From Collinsella sp. WCA1-178-WT-3 (M1) (lineage in GTDB: Bacteria > Actinomycetota > Coriobacteriia > Coriobacteriales > Coriobacteriaceae): DNA of 64,000 nt. This document shows, piece after piece, positions 24,051 to 32,343 of the stretch. The stretch lies in NCBI RefSeq assembly GCF_009696325.1, contig NZ_VUME01000006.1, positions 1 through 64,000 on the forward strand, read 5' to 3'. Numbering within the stretch: position 1 is the first letter of the stretch; each line of letters starts with the position of its first letter. The notes beneath the pieces are model-generated. The model was not told where the DNA came from. It ran no database searches and saw nothing but the letters and a program-made list of their open reading frames with translations. A program made the translations under genes and the position numbers.

Positions 24051-24797
24051 CTACAGGCGGTAGGGGGCGCCGCTGCGGATGATGGACTCGCGTACCAAAA
24101 CGTCCATGGCGTCGAGGGTGATCTCGGGCATCTCGCGATACTTTTGCAGCACCGAAAGCTCCGTGCAGGCCAGAATGACGCGGTCGCAGCCGCTGCGGGC
24201 AAACTCCCACATCACACGATCAAACTTATCCATATCGGGCTCGCGTCCTGCCTTCACGTCATCGTAAATAAGCGACATCACATCGGCCTGGCGCTTCTCG
24301 CTGGGATAGACGACTTCGACGCCCGCCGCCTCGCACTCGCGACCGTAGACGCCGGCACCCACGGTGCCATCGGTACCCATGATGCCGATCTTGCGCACCG
24401 GCTCGGCCGGCATGCTCAAGTTGGGGTCGAACTCACACTCCCCCATCACCACGCCGGCAAGCGCATAGCGCACCGACTCGCGCGGCATATGGATGATGGG
24501 GACCGAGGTAAACGACTGAATCTGATCGTAGAAGTAGTGCGACGTGTTGCAGGGAATGGCAATGTGCGCGCAGCCCAGCGTCTCGAGCGCCTGCGCACAT
24601 TCCTTCATGGTCGCCAGCAACTCGGTGTGGTCGCCGGTCTTAATGGCCAGCGTGCGGTCGGGCATGGTCGACTTAGAGAGCACCACCATGTCGATATGTT
24701 CCTGATCGCGGGCGGCCGCCGTGTGACGCACCACCTGGTCGTAGTAATACGACGTGGCCTCGGCGCCCATACCGCCGATAACTCCCAGCTTTTCCAT
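24051..24797 (-). CDS. Aspartate/glutamate racemase family protein
   Basis: The protein is 248 residues. The family start LGVIGGMGAEATSYYYDQV is at residues 3-21. The two catalytic Cys lie in IPCNTSHYFY (about residue 84) and LACTELS (about 196). These PLP-independent racemases interconvert L- and D-Asp or Glu. ATG 24797 follows AAGGAGG. It is 85 bases downstream of an ATP-grasp ligase on the same strand. In enterococci and lactococci an aspartate racemase is paired with D-aspartate ligase, so D-Asp production for the wall is the likely role. Confidence 0.88.
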   Translation of the reverse strand: MEKLGVIGGMGAEATSYYYDQVVRHTAAARDQEHIDMVVLSKSTMPDRTLAIKTGDHTELLATMKECAQALETLGCAHIAIPCNTSHYFYDQIQSFTSVPIIHMPRESVRYALAGVVMGECEFDPNLSMPAEPVRKIGIMGTDGTVGAGVYGRECEAAGVEVVYPSEKRQADVMSLIYDDVKAGREPDMDKFDRVMWEFARSGCDRVILACTELSVLQKYREMPEITLDAMDVLVRESIIRSGAPYRL

Positions 24798-24882
24798 CGC
24801 CGCCTCCTTGGTGACGCTCGCACCATTGCGCGTATCATACCCGCGCCCGTCCGATACAAACCGGGCGGGCGCGACGTTCATC

Positions 24883-26139
24883 CTATTTGTAATACGTCTT
24901 AAACAGCTTAAAGTGACGCAGCTTGGTGTGCCACATGCGCAGCCAGCGGTTAAAGACAAAGTCGCCCTTCATAAACGAGGGGTCGGCGGCCTTACCCTCC
25001 TTGACCAGGCGATGCGCCTTAGCGCGCAGCTCGGGATCCTTGACGTATTTATCGACCACGCCCATGGGGACAACCATCCACAGCGCCTCGTTCTGCGCCG
25101 TCACAAACTCGGGCTCAAACGGGCGGTTGTACACATACTCGTCCACTACGTACTTGGCAACGTTAAAGCCACTGTTGGTGACGTAGTAGTTACTGCGGCC
25201 CTGGCGAGTGTTGAAGTCGAAGAACTTAAACGAACCGTCGCGCTCGTCGTATTTGACGTCAAAGTTGGAGAAGCCCGTAAACTTGAGGTCCTCGAGCAAC
25301 TTGCGCACGCCGCCCATGAGCTCGTCATTGGGCTCGGTGATGATGCAGGCGTGGTTACCAACGCCGTGAGGCTGGTGCTCCTCGAGCAGCACGTGGCCCA
25401 GGCACATCATGCGCACCTTGCCGTTGCGGTCGGAATAGCTGGTAAGCACGCGCATGTACTCGTCGTTGCCGGGCACGCGATCCTGCAGGATCAGATCATC
25501 GGTGTAGCCACTCGCGTATACATCGCGAATGACCTGCTCCAGCTCGGCGCGATCGGCGATCTCGTAGGCCTTCTTCTGGCCCTCGAACTCGTGCTCCCAC
25601 CACATGATGCCGTCGGAAGGCTTCAGGATCATCGGGAAGGGAAAATCGATCTGGTCGAGCACCTCGGCGGGAGCCTCGCCCTGGGCGTTGAGCATGGCCA
25701 TGGTAAAGGTAAACGTATGCGGATAGGGAACACCGTGCTTCTCGCACAGCTCGTAGAAGATTTCCTTCTTCTGGCACTGTTCGAGCATGCTGTAGGGCGC
25801 ATAGGGCGCGATGACGTTTGAGGCAAGCTGGCCGGCGTCCTGAGCCTGTGCGGCAAGCGCGACATAGTTGTCGCCGCAGCCCATGAGAATAATCTTCTTA
25901 TCGGGATTGGCCTGAGCGACACCGTTAATGGTCTCGATCATGACCGGCATGGTGTCGATATCCACATTGGGCGTGTAGTCGATAATCTGGCTGCGGTACG
26001 CAGGACCGGTCTGGTACTTGCCAAAGACCAGGCTCTTGACCTGATACTCCTCGTAAAAGGCGCGCGCCACCGAATAGGCGTTGATGTCGCCACCGAGCAG
26101 CACGGGGATAAACTCGCGCTCTGTAAACTGCAATGCCAT
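24883..26139 (-). CDS. ATP-grasp carboxylate-amine ligase, D-aspartate ligase-like
   Basis: This 418-residue ATP-grasp enzyme matches the length of Enterococcus D-aspartate ligase. It opens with FIPVLLGGDINAYSVARAFYEEY. ATP-grasp blocks include FPFPMILKPSD (phosphate clamp Lys), FFDFNTRQGRSNYYVT (metal-binding Asp/Asn) and CKK-type QCQKKEIFYELCEKHGVP. D-Asp ligase adds D-Asp to the side-chain amine of the third stem residue in peptidoglycan precursors, in the cytoplasm. Next to it is an Asp/Glu racemase, which supports the call. The exact substrate still needs a test. Confidence 0.72.
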   Translation of the reverse strand: MALQFTEREFIPVLLGGDINAYSVARAFYEEYQVKSLVFGKYQTGPAYRSQIIDYTPNVDIDTMPVMIETINGVAQANPDKKIILMGCGDNYVALAAQAQDAGQLASNVIAPYAPYSMLEQCQKKEIFYELCEKHGVPYPHTFTFTMAMLNAQGEAPAEVLDQIDFPFPMILKPSDGIMWWEHEFEGQKKAYEIADRAELEQVIRDVYASGYTDDLILQDRVPGNDEYMRVLTSYSDRNGKVRMMCLGHVLLEEHQPHGVGNHACIITEPNDELMGGVRKLLEDLKFTGFSNFDVKYDERDGSFKFFDFNTRQGRSNYYVTNSGFNVAKYVVDEYVYNRPFEPEFVTAQNEALWMVVPMGVVDKYVKDPELRAKAHRLVKEGKAADPSFMKGDFVFNRWLRMWHTKLRHFKLFKTYYK

Positions 26140-26344
26140 GGAAACTTCCTATCTAGAACTGCCCACGACGGGCGGTCTTTATGCAACCTGTTTATTTTAG
26201 CGTGCCGGATCGTTTCCTCCTAAAGCTCCACTGTATCTATGACAATCAACGCAATTATCCAGCATGAAGGCCGCGCTCACTGCCGTATGACAAACGGCAA
26301 TGAACCCACCGTTGTTGTAGGGTTCAGCATATTGATACCCCCGA

Positions 26345-26695
26345 GTGAAAGGCGCACGCGTGCTCCAGGACCTTCCAACCGATAACCCCATCCTCGATGC
26401 CGCAAAACGCGAGTTGGCGCCGCGCGCGCAAGCGACTGCTCCTCTGCGCACCGCAAACGACGCTTACGACGGTGCCGCCTACATCACCTCCATCGATACA
26501 TCGGCGCACAAAGGCACGCGCAAGACGCCCGTCGCCGGCGGACACGATACCGCCATCGAGCAGTTTGGCCTCGTCTCCGATGCCCACGCCAGGGACAACA
26601 TCAGGGTAATCAAACTCGGCGACGGCACCTGTTCGTTCACCCCCGCCCAGGCGCTCAACGAAGTAGGGCAAGCTCGCCGCAATGGGACCTTATAG
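26345..26695 (+). pseudogene. Degenerate MOSC-domain remnant
   Basis: An open frame from a GTG has no ribosome site. Its middle part, YITSIDTSAHKGTRKTPV and FGLVSDAHARDNIRVIKL, resembles the start of small MOSC proteins (S-x-KGTxK and GDAHAxxxxRQVSLL), which carry sulfur for molybdenum cofactor. The key GDAHAG and the Cys-containing half are lost and the flanks are unrelated. I read it as a decayed gene. The 26140-26344 spacer upstream holds nothing I recognise. Confidence 0.4.
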
Positions 26696-26763
26696 CCACA
26701 AACCCCAACGTTGAGATAGCTTTCACAGTCCAAAGCCCGTCCCAAACACGCCCCCGTAACGTT

Positions 26764-26866
26764 AAAGTTGAACTCTATGGTTTCTCAACAATTCGATATA
26801 ACTGCAGGTCAAAGCCAAAGTCTCAAGTTCAACTTGACCCTTTAAAACCTTTAAGGTTCAAGTTGA
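26764..26866. promoter_or_regulatory. Three AAGTTGAAC motifs upstream of the cell-wall hydrolase
   Basis: AAAGTTGAACTC occurs at 26764-26775, the perfect 15-bp palindrome TCAAGTTCAACTTGA at 26822-26836, and TTCAAGTTGAG at 26856-26866. The last two also form a larger stem with CCCTTTAAA/TTTAAGG between them. Repeated half-sites at these spacings suggest a repressor or two-component regulator binding at the promoter of the secreted hydrolase. Confidence 0.45.
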
Positions 26867-26929
26867 GGTCGAAAGCAGTAGTAGAATACCTGAGGAACAA
26901 TAACCTACGATTGATTGCAGAGGGACTGG

Positions 26930-28063
26930 ATGCAGCATTCGAATCATCGCACCGCAGCGCTCATCGCGTCGAAGCCGGCTCGTATCATCACGAGCGCCGC
27001 GCTCGCCGTTGCGTTGACGGCCACGCCGATGCTCTCCCCCGTCGCGGCGTATGCCGCCTCGCAGGCAACGCAGGATCAGCTTGCCGCCGCCCAGCAGAAG
27101 ATCGAAGCCGCCACGAGCGCCTACAACGATGCCCGCACCAAGCTCGGCGATCTGCAGAAGCAGATTGACGCCAACGAGGCAAGTATCGAAAAGATCGAGG
27201 CGAAGCTTCCCGATCAGCAGGAAAAGGCATGCACCGCCATGCGCGATCTGTACAAGTACCAGAAGGGCACCAACCCCATCGTGAGCTTCCTGGTCAACGC
27301 GCAGAGCCTGGGTGAGTTCATCACGACCTGCAAATACACCAACCAGATCACAAGCTCGAGCGTCGACGAGATCGAAGAGCTCAATAACATGCAAACCGAA
27401 CTCGAGCAGAACAAGGCCGAGCTCCAGCAGGCCAAGTCTCAGCTTGAGGCAGAGCAGAAAAACGCCGAGGATGCGCTGGCGCAGGCCCAGCAGCTCCGCA
27501 GCGAGGCACAGGCAAAAGCCGAGCAGGAAAATGCCGCCGAGCTTGCCAAGCTTGAGGCCGATAAGGCCGCTGCCGCCGAGAAGCTCTCGGGCGAGGGCGT
27601 GAGCGGCAGCAATTCCAGCAGCCAGGCCACCAACGCCAACACCACCATCGACACCACGGTGAACAACGCCAACACCGGTAGTTCCGATTACGATTCGTTC
27701 ATTAATGAGTGGACGAGCCGCATCGACAATTACCTCGCCGGCTCCCCTATGGCAGGCCAGGGCTATAACTTTGCCGTCGCCGCTTGGAATACCGGTGTCG
27801 ACCCCCGTTGGTCCCCCGCCATCGCCTGCATCGAGAGCACCAAGGGTACTTATTGCGCCAATTCTTACAACGCCTGGGGCTGGAGTGCACGTGGCGGCGG
27901 TTGGCGCAGCTTTGGCAGCTGGAGCGAGGGCATCTTCGCTCACGTTGCCTATCTGGGCGCCAACTACGGCTCCACCCTTACCCCGGCTGCGGCCAAAAAG
28001 TACTGCCCACCCACGTGGCAGGACTGGTACAACAAAGTCGCCGCTCAGATGAACCGCATCTAA
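26930..28063 (+). CDS. Secreted coiled-coil cell-wall hydrolase, lysozyme-like C-terminus
   Basis: The protein is 377 residues. A signal peptide (hydrophobic 19-45, cleavage after AAYA-A) is followed by a long coiled coil (about 50-225) rich in Gln/Glu/Ala. The coiled coil resembles the PcsB/CwlO regulatory region. A Ser/Thr/Asn linker and a compact C-terminal domain (about 255-377) follow, with AVAAWNTGVDPRWSPAIACI, a Glu in ESTKGTYC, NAWGWSARGG and GSWSEGI. The last domain resembles lysozyme-like or glucosaminidase folds; the Glu is the likely acid. ATG 26930 follows GAGGG; an earlier TTG is less likely. Probably splits septal wall. Confidence 0.75.
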   Translation: MQHSNHRTAALIASKPARIITSAALAVALTATPMLSPVAAYAASQATQDQLAAAQQKIEAATSAYNDARTKLGDLQKQIDANEASIEKIEAKLPDQQEKACTAMRDLYKYQKGTNPIVSFLVNAQSLGEFITTCKYTNQITSSSVDEIEELNNMQTELEQNKAELQQAKSQLEAEQKNAEDALAQAQQLRSEAQAKAEQENAAELAKLEADKAAAAEKLSGEGVSGSNSSSQATNANTTIDTTVNNANTGSSDYDSFINEWTSRIDNYLAGSPMAGQGYNFAVAAWNTGVDPRWSPAIACIESTKGTYCANSYNAWGWSARGGGWRSFGSWSEGIFAHVAYLGANYGSTLTPAAAKKYCPPTWQDWYNKVAAQMNRI

Positions 28064-28073
28064 GTGCAACTGC

Positions 28074-28100
28074 AAAGGGCCCCAATGGGGCCCTTTTCTT
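28074..28100 (+). terminator. Terminator of the cell-wall hydrolase
   Basis: AAAGGGCCCC-aat-GGGGCCCTTT and a T-rich tail lie 11 bases after the stop, and just before the convergent kinase gene ends. Confidence 0.85.
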
Positions 28101-29480
28101 TTAGGTAGCGGAGGTATCGACGACGCCGGTCGCATTGGCAACCGCGACTATGACGATCATGCATAGGAGCAGCACACCCAATGCCTTGAGCCAGAGTTTC
28201 GCGAGTTTCTTGCCGCGATAGCTGTCGAGCAGTGCGAATCGCCGACGTAGACGGCGCTTATCGAGCACCGCAAAATGCATAAGCGCCATAAGGCCATCGA
28301 CAAAGAAAAAATACTCGATTATGAGAAGCCACGTCGGGTAGCTTTGGTTTGCTCCCGTGGGTTGAAAGACGGCAAAGTGACTTCCGGCAAAGAACACAAG
28401 CAGCGAGAAGCAGACGAGCGTATTCCAAATGCGCCCCAGGGACTCCGGAACGCGAGAGAGCAGACCGCATGCAGCGGAGGTGGCAGGCCTAGGAAGCCTT
28501 GCGGGGTTCTGGAGCCCTTGGGGCGTCAACAACGTCTCCGAGGCCGGAGTACGGACAGGCGCAGGCGCAGGAGGCCGCACGGGGCGACTCAGATCGTATG
28601 CCGCGCGCGTCGCCCGTCCCAACGCTTCCGCACTCGCAAAACGCTTGGCCGGGTCGAGCGCCATCGCCATGCAAACGACATCGGCAAGTGGAGTGGGAAT
28701 GCCGCGCACCTCGCATTGCTCGCGCATGTCGAGCCCTGGTTTAGGGTCGACTCCCGTCAAACAAAAGAACAGCAGGGCACCGAGCGCGTAGACGTCGCTT
28801 CGCACGCTCGTCTGCCCAAACCCATACTGCTCGGGCGGCGCATAGGGCCGTGTCCCAAACTTGACAGTATCGGCATCGGCGCCATCGCGCCACACGCGCG
28901 CGATCCCCAAGTCGATAATCACCAGCGATGAAAACGTCAGGCCGTCATCAGGCGTATAGTTGGCACCTGCCACGATGATATTCGACGGCTTGAGGTCGCG
29001 ATGGATCACCGGCGCCGAAGCCTCCCCCGCCATTGCAAAACCGGCATGGAGCTCGCCCACGGCGTCGCAAAGGACAGGATACAATTCACGCGCATAATCG
29101 GGAGCGGCTCCCAGACGGTCCACCAGTGCCCCGAGTGTCTCCCCTTCTATGTATTCCATAACCACGTTGAGCTCGTCGCCCGCACGACGACAATCGACGA
29201 TTCTGGGCAGGTGCTCAAAACGCCTGCCTGCCCGCTGAGCGGCAAACAGACGCTCGTATGCCCCGCCGATTTGAGCCGAAGCATCGATACGTTTACGGAC
29301 AAAGGGACCGAGCGAACCACCCCCGGTTCCTTCAAAGTACACGAGCTCGGTTGTTTCAACAGACGAGCGCTTAAGTACACGCTCCACGCGATAGCTGTCG
29401 TCGCGATCGAGCGACGCCAGGTGCTCGGCAAGCGCTGCGGTCAGCTCGTCATTGGAATATGTTGGGGTCTGAGTATCCAT
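28101..29480 (-). CDS. Membrane Ser/Thr protein kinase
   Basis: The kinase is 459 residues. The N-terminal domain spans about 30-300, with a Lys in FVRKRID, catalytic loop HRDLKPSNIIV, DLG in place of DFG, GTRPYAPPEQYG and SDVYALGALLF. A Pro-rich linker then leads to three hydrophobic segments near the C-terminus (about 350-370, 382-402, 438-458). There are no PASTA repeats, so it is not the usual PknB. ATG 29480 has GGAGG only two bases before it; an earlier ATG at 29489 or 29510 is possible. It follows an HTH-like gene on the same strand, probably its operon partner. Confidence 0.88.
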   Translation of the reverse strand: MDTQTPTYSNDELTAALAEHLASLDRDDSYRVERVLKRSSVETTELVYFEGTGGGSLGPFVRKRIDASAQIGGAYERLFAAQRAGRRFEHLPRIVDCRRAGDELNVVMEYIEGETLGALVDRLGAAPDYARELYPVLCDAVGELHAGFAMAGEASAPVIHRDLKPSNIIVAGANYTPDDGLTFSSLVIIDLGIARVWRDGADADTVKFGTRPYAPPEQYGFGQTSVRSDVYALGALLFFCLTGVDPKPGLDMREQCEVRGIPTPLADVVCMAMALDPAKRFASAEALGRATRAAYDLSRPVRPPAPAPVRTPASETLLTPQGLQNPARLPRPATSAACGLLSRVPESLGRIWNTLVCFSLLVFFAGSHFAVFQPTGANQSYPTWLLIIEYFFFVDGLMALMHFAVLDKRRLRRRFALLDSYRGKKLAKLWLKALGVLLLCMIVIVAVANATGVVDTSAT

Positions 29481-29578
29481 AGCCTCCATCATAGCGCAGG
29501 GCGCAGACACCCCATGGCATCCGCGCCCCGTTCGTTTGCATCGATGTTCGACAGCTCCGCCGGCTCAGATATCAGCGG

Positions 29579-30001
29579 CTAATTCACCGTCTCCTCGCCA
29601 AAGCGATACAGCTCCTCGTTGACCTTTTGGAGGCTGCACCCGCGATCGATGCAAAAGATGATAATCGCATCGCGGCGGTCCTTGCAGTTAAGGACGCTTA
29701 CCCCGGCAGCCGTCAGCGCACGGTTGGTCTCTTTGAGCGTCAGCGCCATCGCAAAGGCAATCTGCAGCACCTTATTGCGACTCGGATGACGCGCACCGGT
29801 AAAGATCTGATAGCCAAAGGTCTCATTGAGATCGGCCATACGAACCACGCGCGAGCGCTCCAAGCCCTTTTCCTGCAGTAGCTGCTTCAGGTAATCCGAA
29901 AGCGACGGGGCGGCAAAGTCGTGCTCCCTGATATAGCCATCGATGTTCGGCGCATCGAGAAGCTCATTGAGCAACTCCTCGGTCAGTTTTTTGTCGGGCA
30001 T
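29579..30001 (-). CDS. HTH (XRE-like) protein paired with the kinase
   Basis: This 140-residue cytoplasmic protein has a central part LSDYLKQLLQEKGLERSRVV, NETFGYQIFTGARHPSRNKV and AFAMALTLKETNRALTAAGV, with the pattern of an XRE helix-turn-helix (about residues 34-98). A helical tail with CIDRGCSLQKVNEELYRFGEE follows. It lies about 100 bases upstream of the Ser/Thr kinase on the same strand. It could be a DNA-binding target or a regulator of that kinase. ATG 30001 is preceded by GGAGG. Confidence 0.65.
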   Translation of the reverse strand: MPDKKLTEELLNELLDAPNIDGYIREHDFAAPSLSDYLKQLLQEKGLERSRVVRMADLNETFGYQIFTGARHPSRNKVLQIAFAMALTLKETNRALTAAGVSVLNCKDRRDAIIIFCIDRGCSLQKVNEELYRFGEETVN

Positions 30002-30040
30002 GCGACTTCACCTCCCATCCGGCGCAACGGTAGCGACATG

Positions 30041-30583
30041 CTAGGCCAGCACCCAGCTTGCAGTAGCAGACTTATCAAACATGTTGGCAAAATACAGTGC
30101 CTTCTTGATATCGCCATCAAAGTAGATATTGCCCGCCACGGAGCCACCGGCGGAAAGGGTACCAGACTGCAGCTCATCGGAGCCCTCGCTGTAGTAACCC
30201 TGATTCTGTTGGGCGCCGTTGGCGTCCTCGCCCTTCCAGTCGTAGATATTGTAATCTGCGCCCTCATCGCCATTGTTGACGTACGTGACGTGAATGCCCG
30301 TCATGGTCGAACCGTCATAATTTGTAAGGCCGGGCTGGACGGAATCGACAACGACGGAAAGACCGGCAGCTGTGGTCACCGTCGTGCCAACCGCCAGGTC
30401 AGTCGTAGGCTGCTCTTCCTTCTTCGCCTCTTCCTTCTTGTCGCCATCGCCAGCGTCCTCGGTGACGGTCGCCTTATCGCTACCACAACCGGCAAGAAGA
30501 CCGGCAGTCCCCAAGGCGACGGTGGCGAATGCGCCAAGTGCAGCGCGACGGCTCAGCAGCACTTCGTTTTCGAGCTTTTTCAT
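30041..30583 (-). CDS. Putative lipoprotein with DUF4352-like domain
   Basis: The protein has 180 residues. The N-terminus has a twin-Arg-like SRRAALGAF and the lipobox LLAGC (Cys about residue 33), so it is a lipoprotein, perhaps Tat-exported. A Lys/Glu linker (about 40-62) leads to a beta-rich domain about 65-180 with GIHVTYVNNGDEGADYN and AGGSVAGNIYFDGD. This resembles DUF4352 surface domains. Function is unknown. The ribosome site AGGAAGGAT is locked in the 3' arm of a perfect 14-bp stem, so expression is probably controlled at translation. Confidence 0.75.
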   Translation of the reverse strand: MKKLENEVLLSRRAALGAFATVALGTAGLLAGCGSDKATVTEDAGDGDKKEEAKKEEQPTTDLAVGTTVTTAAGLSVVVDSVQPGLTNYDGSTMTGIHVTYVNNGDEGADYNIYDWKGEDANGAQQNQGYYSEGSDELQSGTLSAGGSVAGNIYFDGDIKKALYFANMFDKSATASWVLA

Positions 30584-30588
30584 TATGC

Positions 30589-30642
30589 ATCCTTCCTACG
30601 ATCCGGCTACCGCGCCGGCACACAGCACATCGTAGGAAGGAT
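30589..30642 (-). promoter_or_regulatory. Stem masking the lipoprotein ribosome site
   Basis: On the minus strand ATCCTTCCTACGAT (30642-30629) pairs perfectly with ATCGTAGGAAGGAT (30602-30589) around a 26-base loop that can itself form CCGGC/GCCGG. The 3' arm contains the ribosome site and the start codon is six bases on. Such a 14-bp stem should hold translation off unless melted or bound. Confidence 0.65.
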
Positions 30643-30777
30643 TAAACTTGAATTCATTAGCTAAGAGCTAAGGTTGCGGTAAACGGCCAATGCTCACAGC
30701 AATAACCGGGAGCAGCAGCAAGCCGCACCCGCACCCACCAGGACTATATATGGCAGACTGTCGGCGTCGTTCCATCG

Positions 30778-31965
30778 TCACTCCAAGCCAAGCAATCGTT
30801 TGTAGACATCGAGGCCCTTGAGCAAAACTTCCTCGTCAAAGAGCATGGTATCGGTGTGAAGGGCGCTCATCGCATAAGCTGGGCAGCCGTCTGCGTCGAT
30901 CGGGTTTTCTTGACCCTCCGGCACACCCGTGCCCAGCAAGAAGAACACGCCCGGCAGATGGCGCTGATAGAACGCAAAGTCCTCGGCAATTAACAGCGGC
31001 TCCTCCACAAGCTGCAGGTCGGGCAAGGCAGGCGCGACGCTGGCAAACAACTCGGGGTCGTTGTCGACCGGCGGATAGCCCTCGGAAAAGTCGAGATCGT
31101 ACGTGCAGCCCGTTGCAGCGCATGCCTCATCAAGCACGCGGCGCACGCCTTCGCGCGCCCGGTCGAACATGCCGTCCGTAAACACACGCAGGCTTCCGGC
31201 CACATGGGCCTCCCCCGCCACCGCGTTGCAAACCGTACCGGCCTGCAGCAGACCAAACTTGCCGATACAGGGCTCGTCGCCGCCCAGCTCGTCCATCAGC
31301 TCGCGCTCGGCAACCAAAAACTTCGCTGCCGCCAACGCGGCATCGTGCGACTCCTCGACCGGCACGCCATAGGTCTTAGCAATATGGATGCTCGTACCGT
31401 GAATATAGATATGCGTCTCGCTCGAACGCGCCAGCAGCGGACCGGAACAGCTCGCCAACGTGTCGGCAGGCAGATCGGGCCACACATGGAAGCCATAAAT
31501 GCGGTCGACCCCATAGCGCTCGAACACGCCGCTCTCGCATACCGTCTTGGCACCACCGGTCGTTTCCTCGGCCGGCTGGAACACAAAGAGCACGTTGCGC
31601 CTCATGGCGCCCGGCTGCTCGCGAATCGTACGGTCGACATACGTCGCGGCGGCAAGTGCCATGGCCATGTGACCGTCATGTCCGCAAGCGTGCATCTTGC
31701 CGGGATGGGTCGAGGCAAAGGCCGCCCCTGTCGCCTCCTCAATGGGCAGCGCATCCATATCGGCGCGAATCGCCGTGGCATGCGCGGCATCAACGCCGGC
31801 GTCGAAGAAAGCGCAGACGCAGCTGGGGCACGGATGGATCACTTCGCAGGTGAGCGGTGCCAGCACGCCCTCGATATAGGCAATGGTTTGCGGAAGATCG
31901 AAATCGAGCTCCGGAATGCGATGGAGATCGCGGCGATAGCGACGGAGTTCTTGGAGCTCGGTCAT
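30778..31965 (-). CDS. M20 amidohydrolase, probable N-acetyl-diaminopimelate deacetylase
   Basis: This 395-residue M20 metallohydrolase has RRYRRDLHRIPELDFDLPQT, the metal ligands MHACGHDGHMAMAL, the catalytic Glu in VFQPAEETTGGA, and FHVWPDLP. The same family includes hippurate hydrolases and DapL-type N-acetyl-LL-DAP deacetylase. It is divergent from lysA-dapA, dapB and dapH, and the acetylase pathway implied by dapH needs exactly such a deacetylase. ATG 31965 follows AGGGAT; earlier in-frame starts cross the spacer. Another acyl-amino-acid substrate remains possible. Confidence 0.75.
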   Translation of the reverse strand: MTELQELRRYRRDLHRIPELDFDLPQTIAYIEGVLAPLTCEVIHPCPSCVCAFFDAGVDAAHATAIRADMDALPIEEATGAAFASTHPGKMHACGHDGHMAMALAAATYVDRTIREQPGAMRRNVLFVFQPAEETTGGAKTVCESGVFERYGVDRIYGFHVWPDLPADTLASCSGPLLARSSETHIYIHGTSIHIAKTYGVPVEESHDAALAAAKFLVAERELMDELGGDEPCIGKFGLLQAGTVCNAVAGEAHVAGSLRVFTDGMFDRAREGVRRVLDEACAATGCTYDLDFSEGYPPVDNDPELFASVAPALPDLQLVEEPLLIAEDFAFYQRHLPGVFFLLGTGVPEGQENPIDADGCPAYAMSALHTDTMLFDEEVLLKGLDVYKRLLGLE

Positions 31966-32112
31966 AGAGGATCCCTTCGTGAGGCACATCTGTTGCAACT
32001 TATTGTGATACAGGATTGTGGCGCACATGTTTCCAGCATATCCCTGCATTTTTTAAACGTTATATACGAATACTCTTGTTTGGTAAAGTGCAACGTGATA
32101 GGGTCTTTACCA

Positions 32113-32333
32113 CTTGATAGAGGCGCGGGCACGAAGAGCCGCGGGCGAGTCGGCAGGCTTTGACCCCGCGGGGAGGCGAAACCCGCCGAACTGGGTTTTT
32201 CGGGCACGAACAACCTGGTGGGCCTGTGGGAAACACCCACAGGACTGTCTGCAGCAATGCGGGAGCGCTATCCGGACATTGGGTCCACGCTATGCGGATT
32301 CGATGCGCAGATGGCGCCGTCTGGATAGCGAGG
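32113..32333 (+). ncRNA. Lysine riboswitch (L box) with translational switch
   Basis: Conserved L-box pieces occur in order: GATAGAGGCGC (32116 on), GAAGAG, GGGGAGGCGAAACCCGCCGA, GGCCTGTGGGAAACACCCAC, GGACTGTC, and GGGAGCGCTATC at 32261-32272, whose CTATC closes P1 with GATAG. Beyond the aptamer, GCTATCCGGA (32267-32276) can pair with TCTGGATAGC (32320-32329), or CCACGCTAT (32285-32293) can pair with ATAGCGAGG (32325-32333). The second pairing hides GAGG, the lysA ribosome site. Lysine binding should therefore shut off translation of lysA-dapA and the genes behind it. Confidence 0.88.
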
Positions 32334-32343
32334 TTTACGGGAC

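Noticed and set aside
26324-26745. Minus-strand open frames opposite the MOSC-like remnant
   Set aside because: They have no ribosome sites or recognisable domains. The plus-strand frame has the only recognisable similarity.
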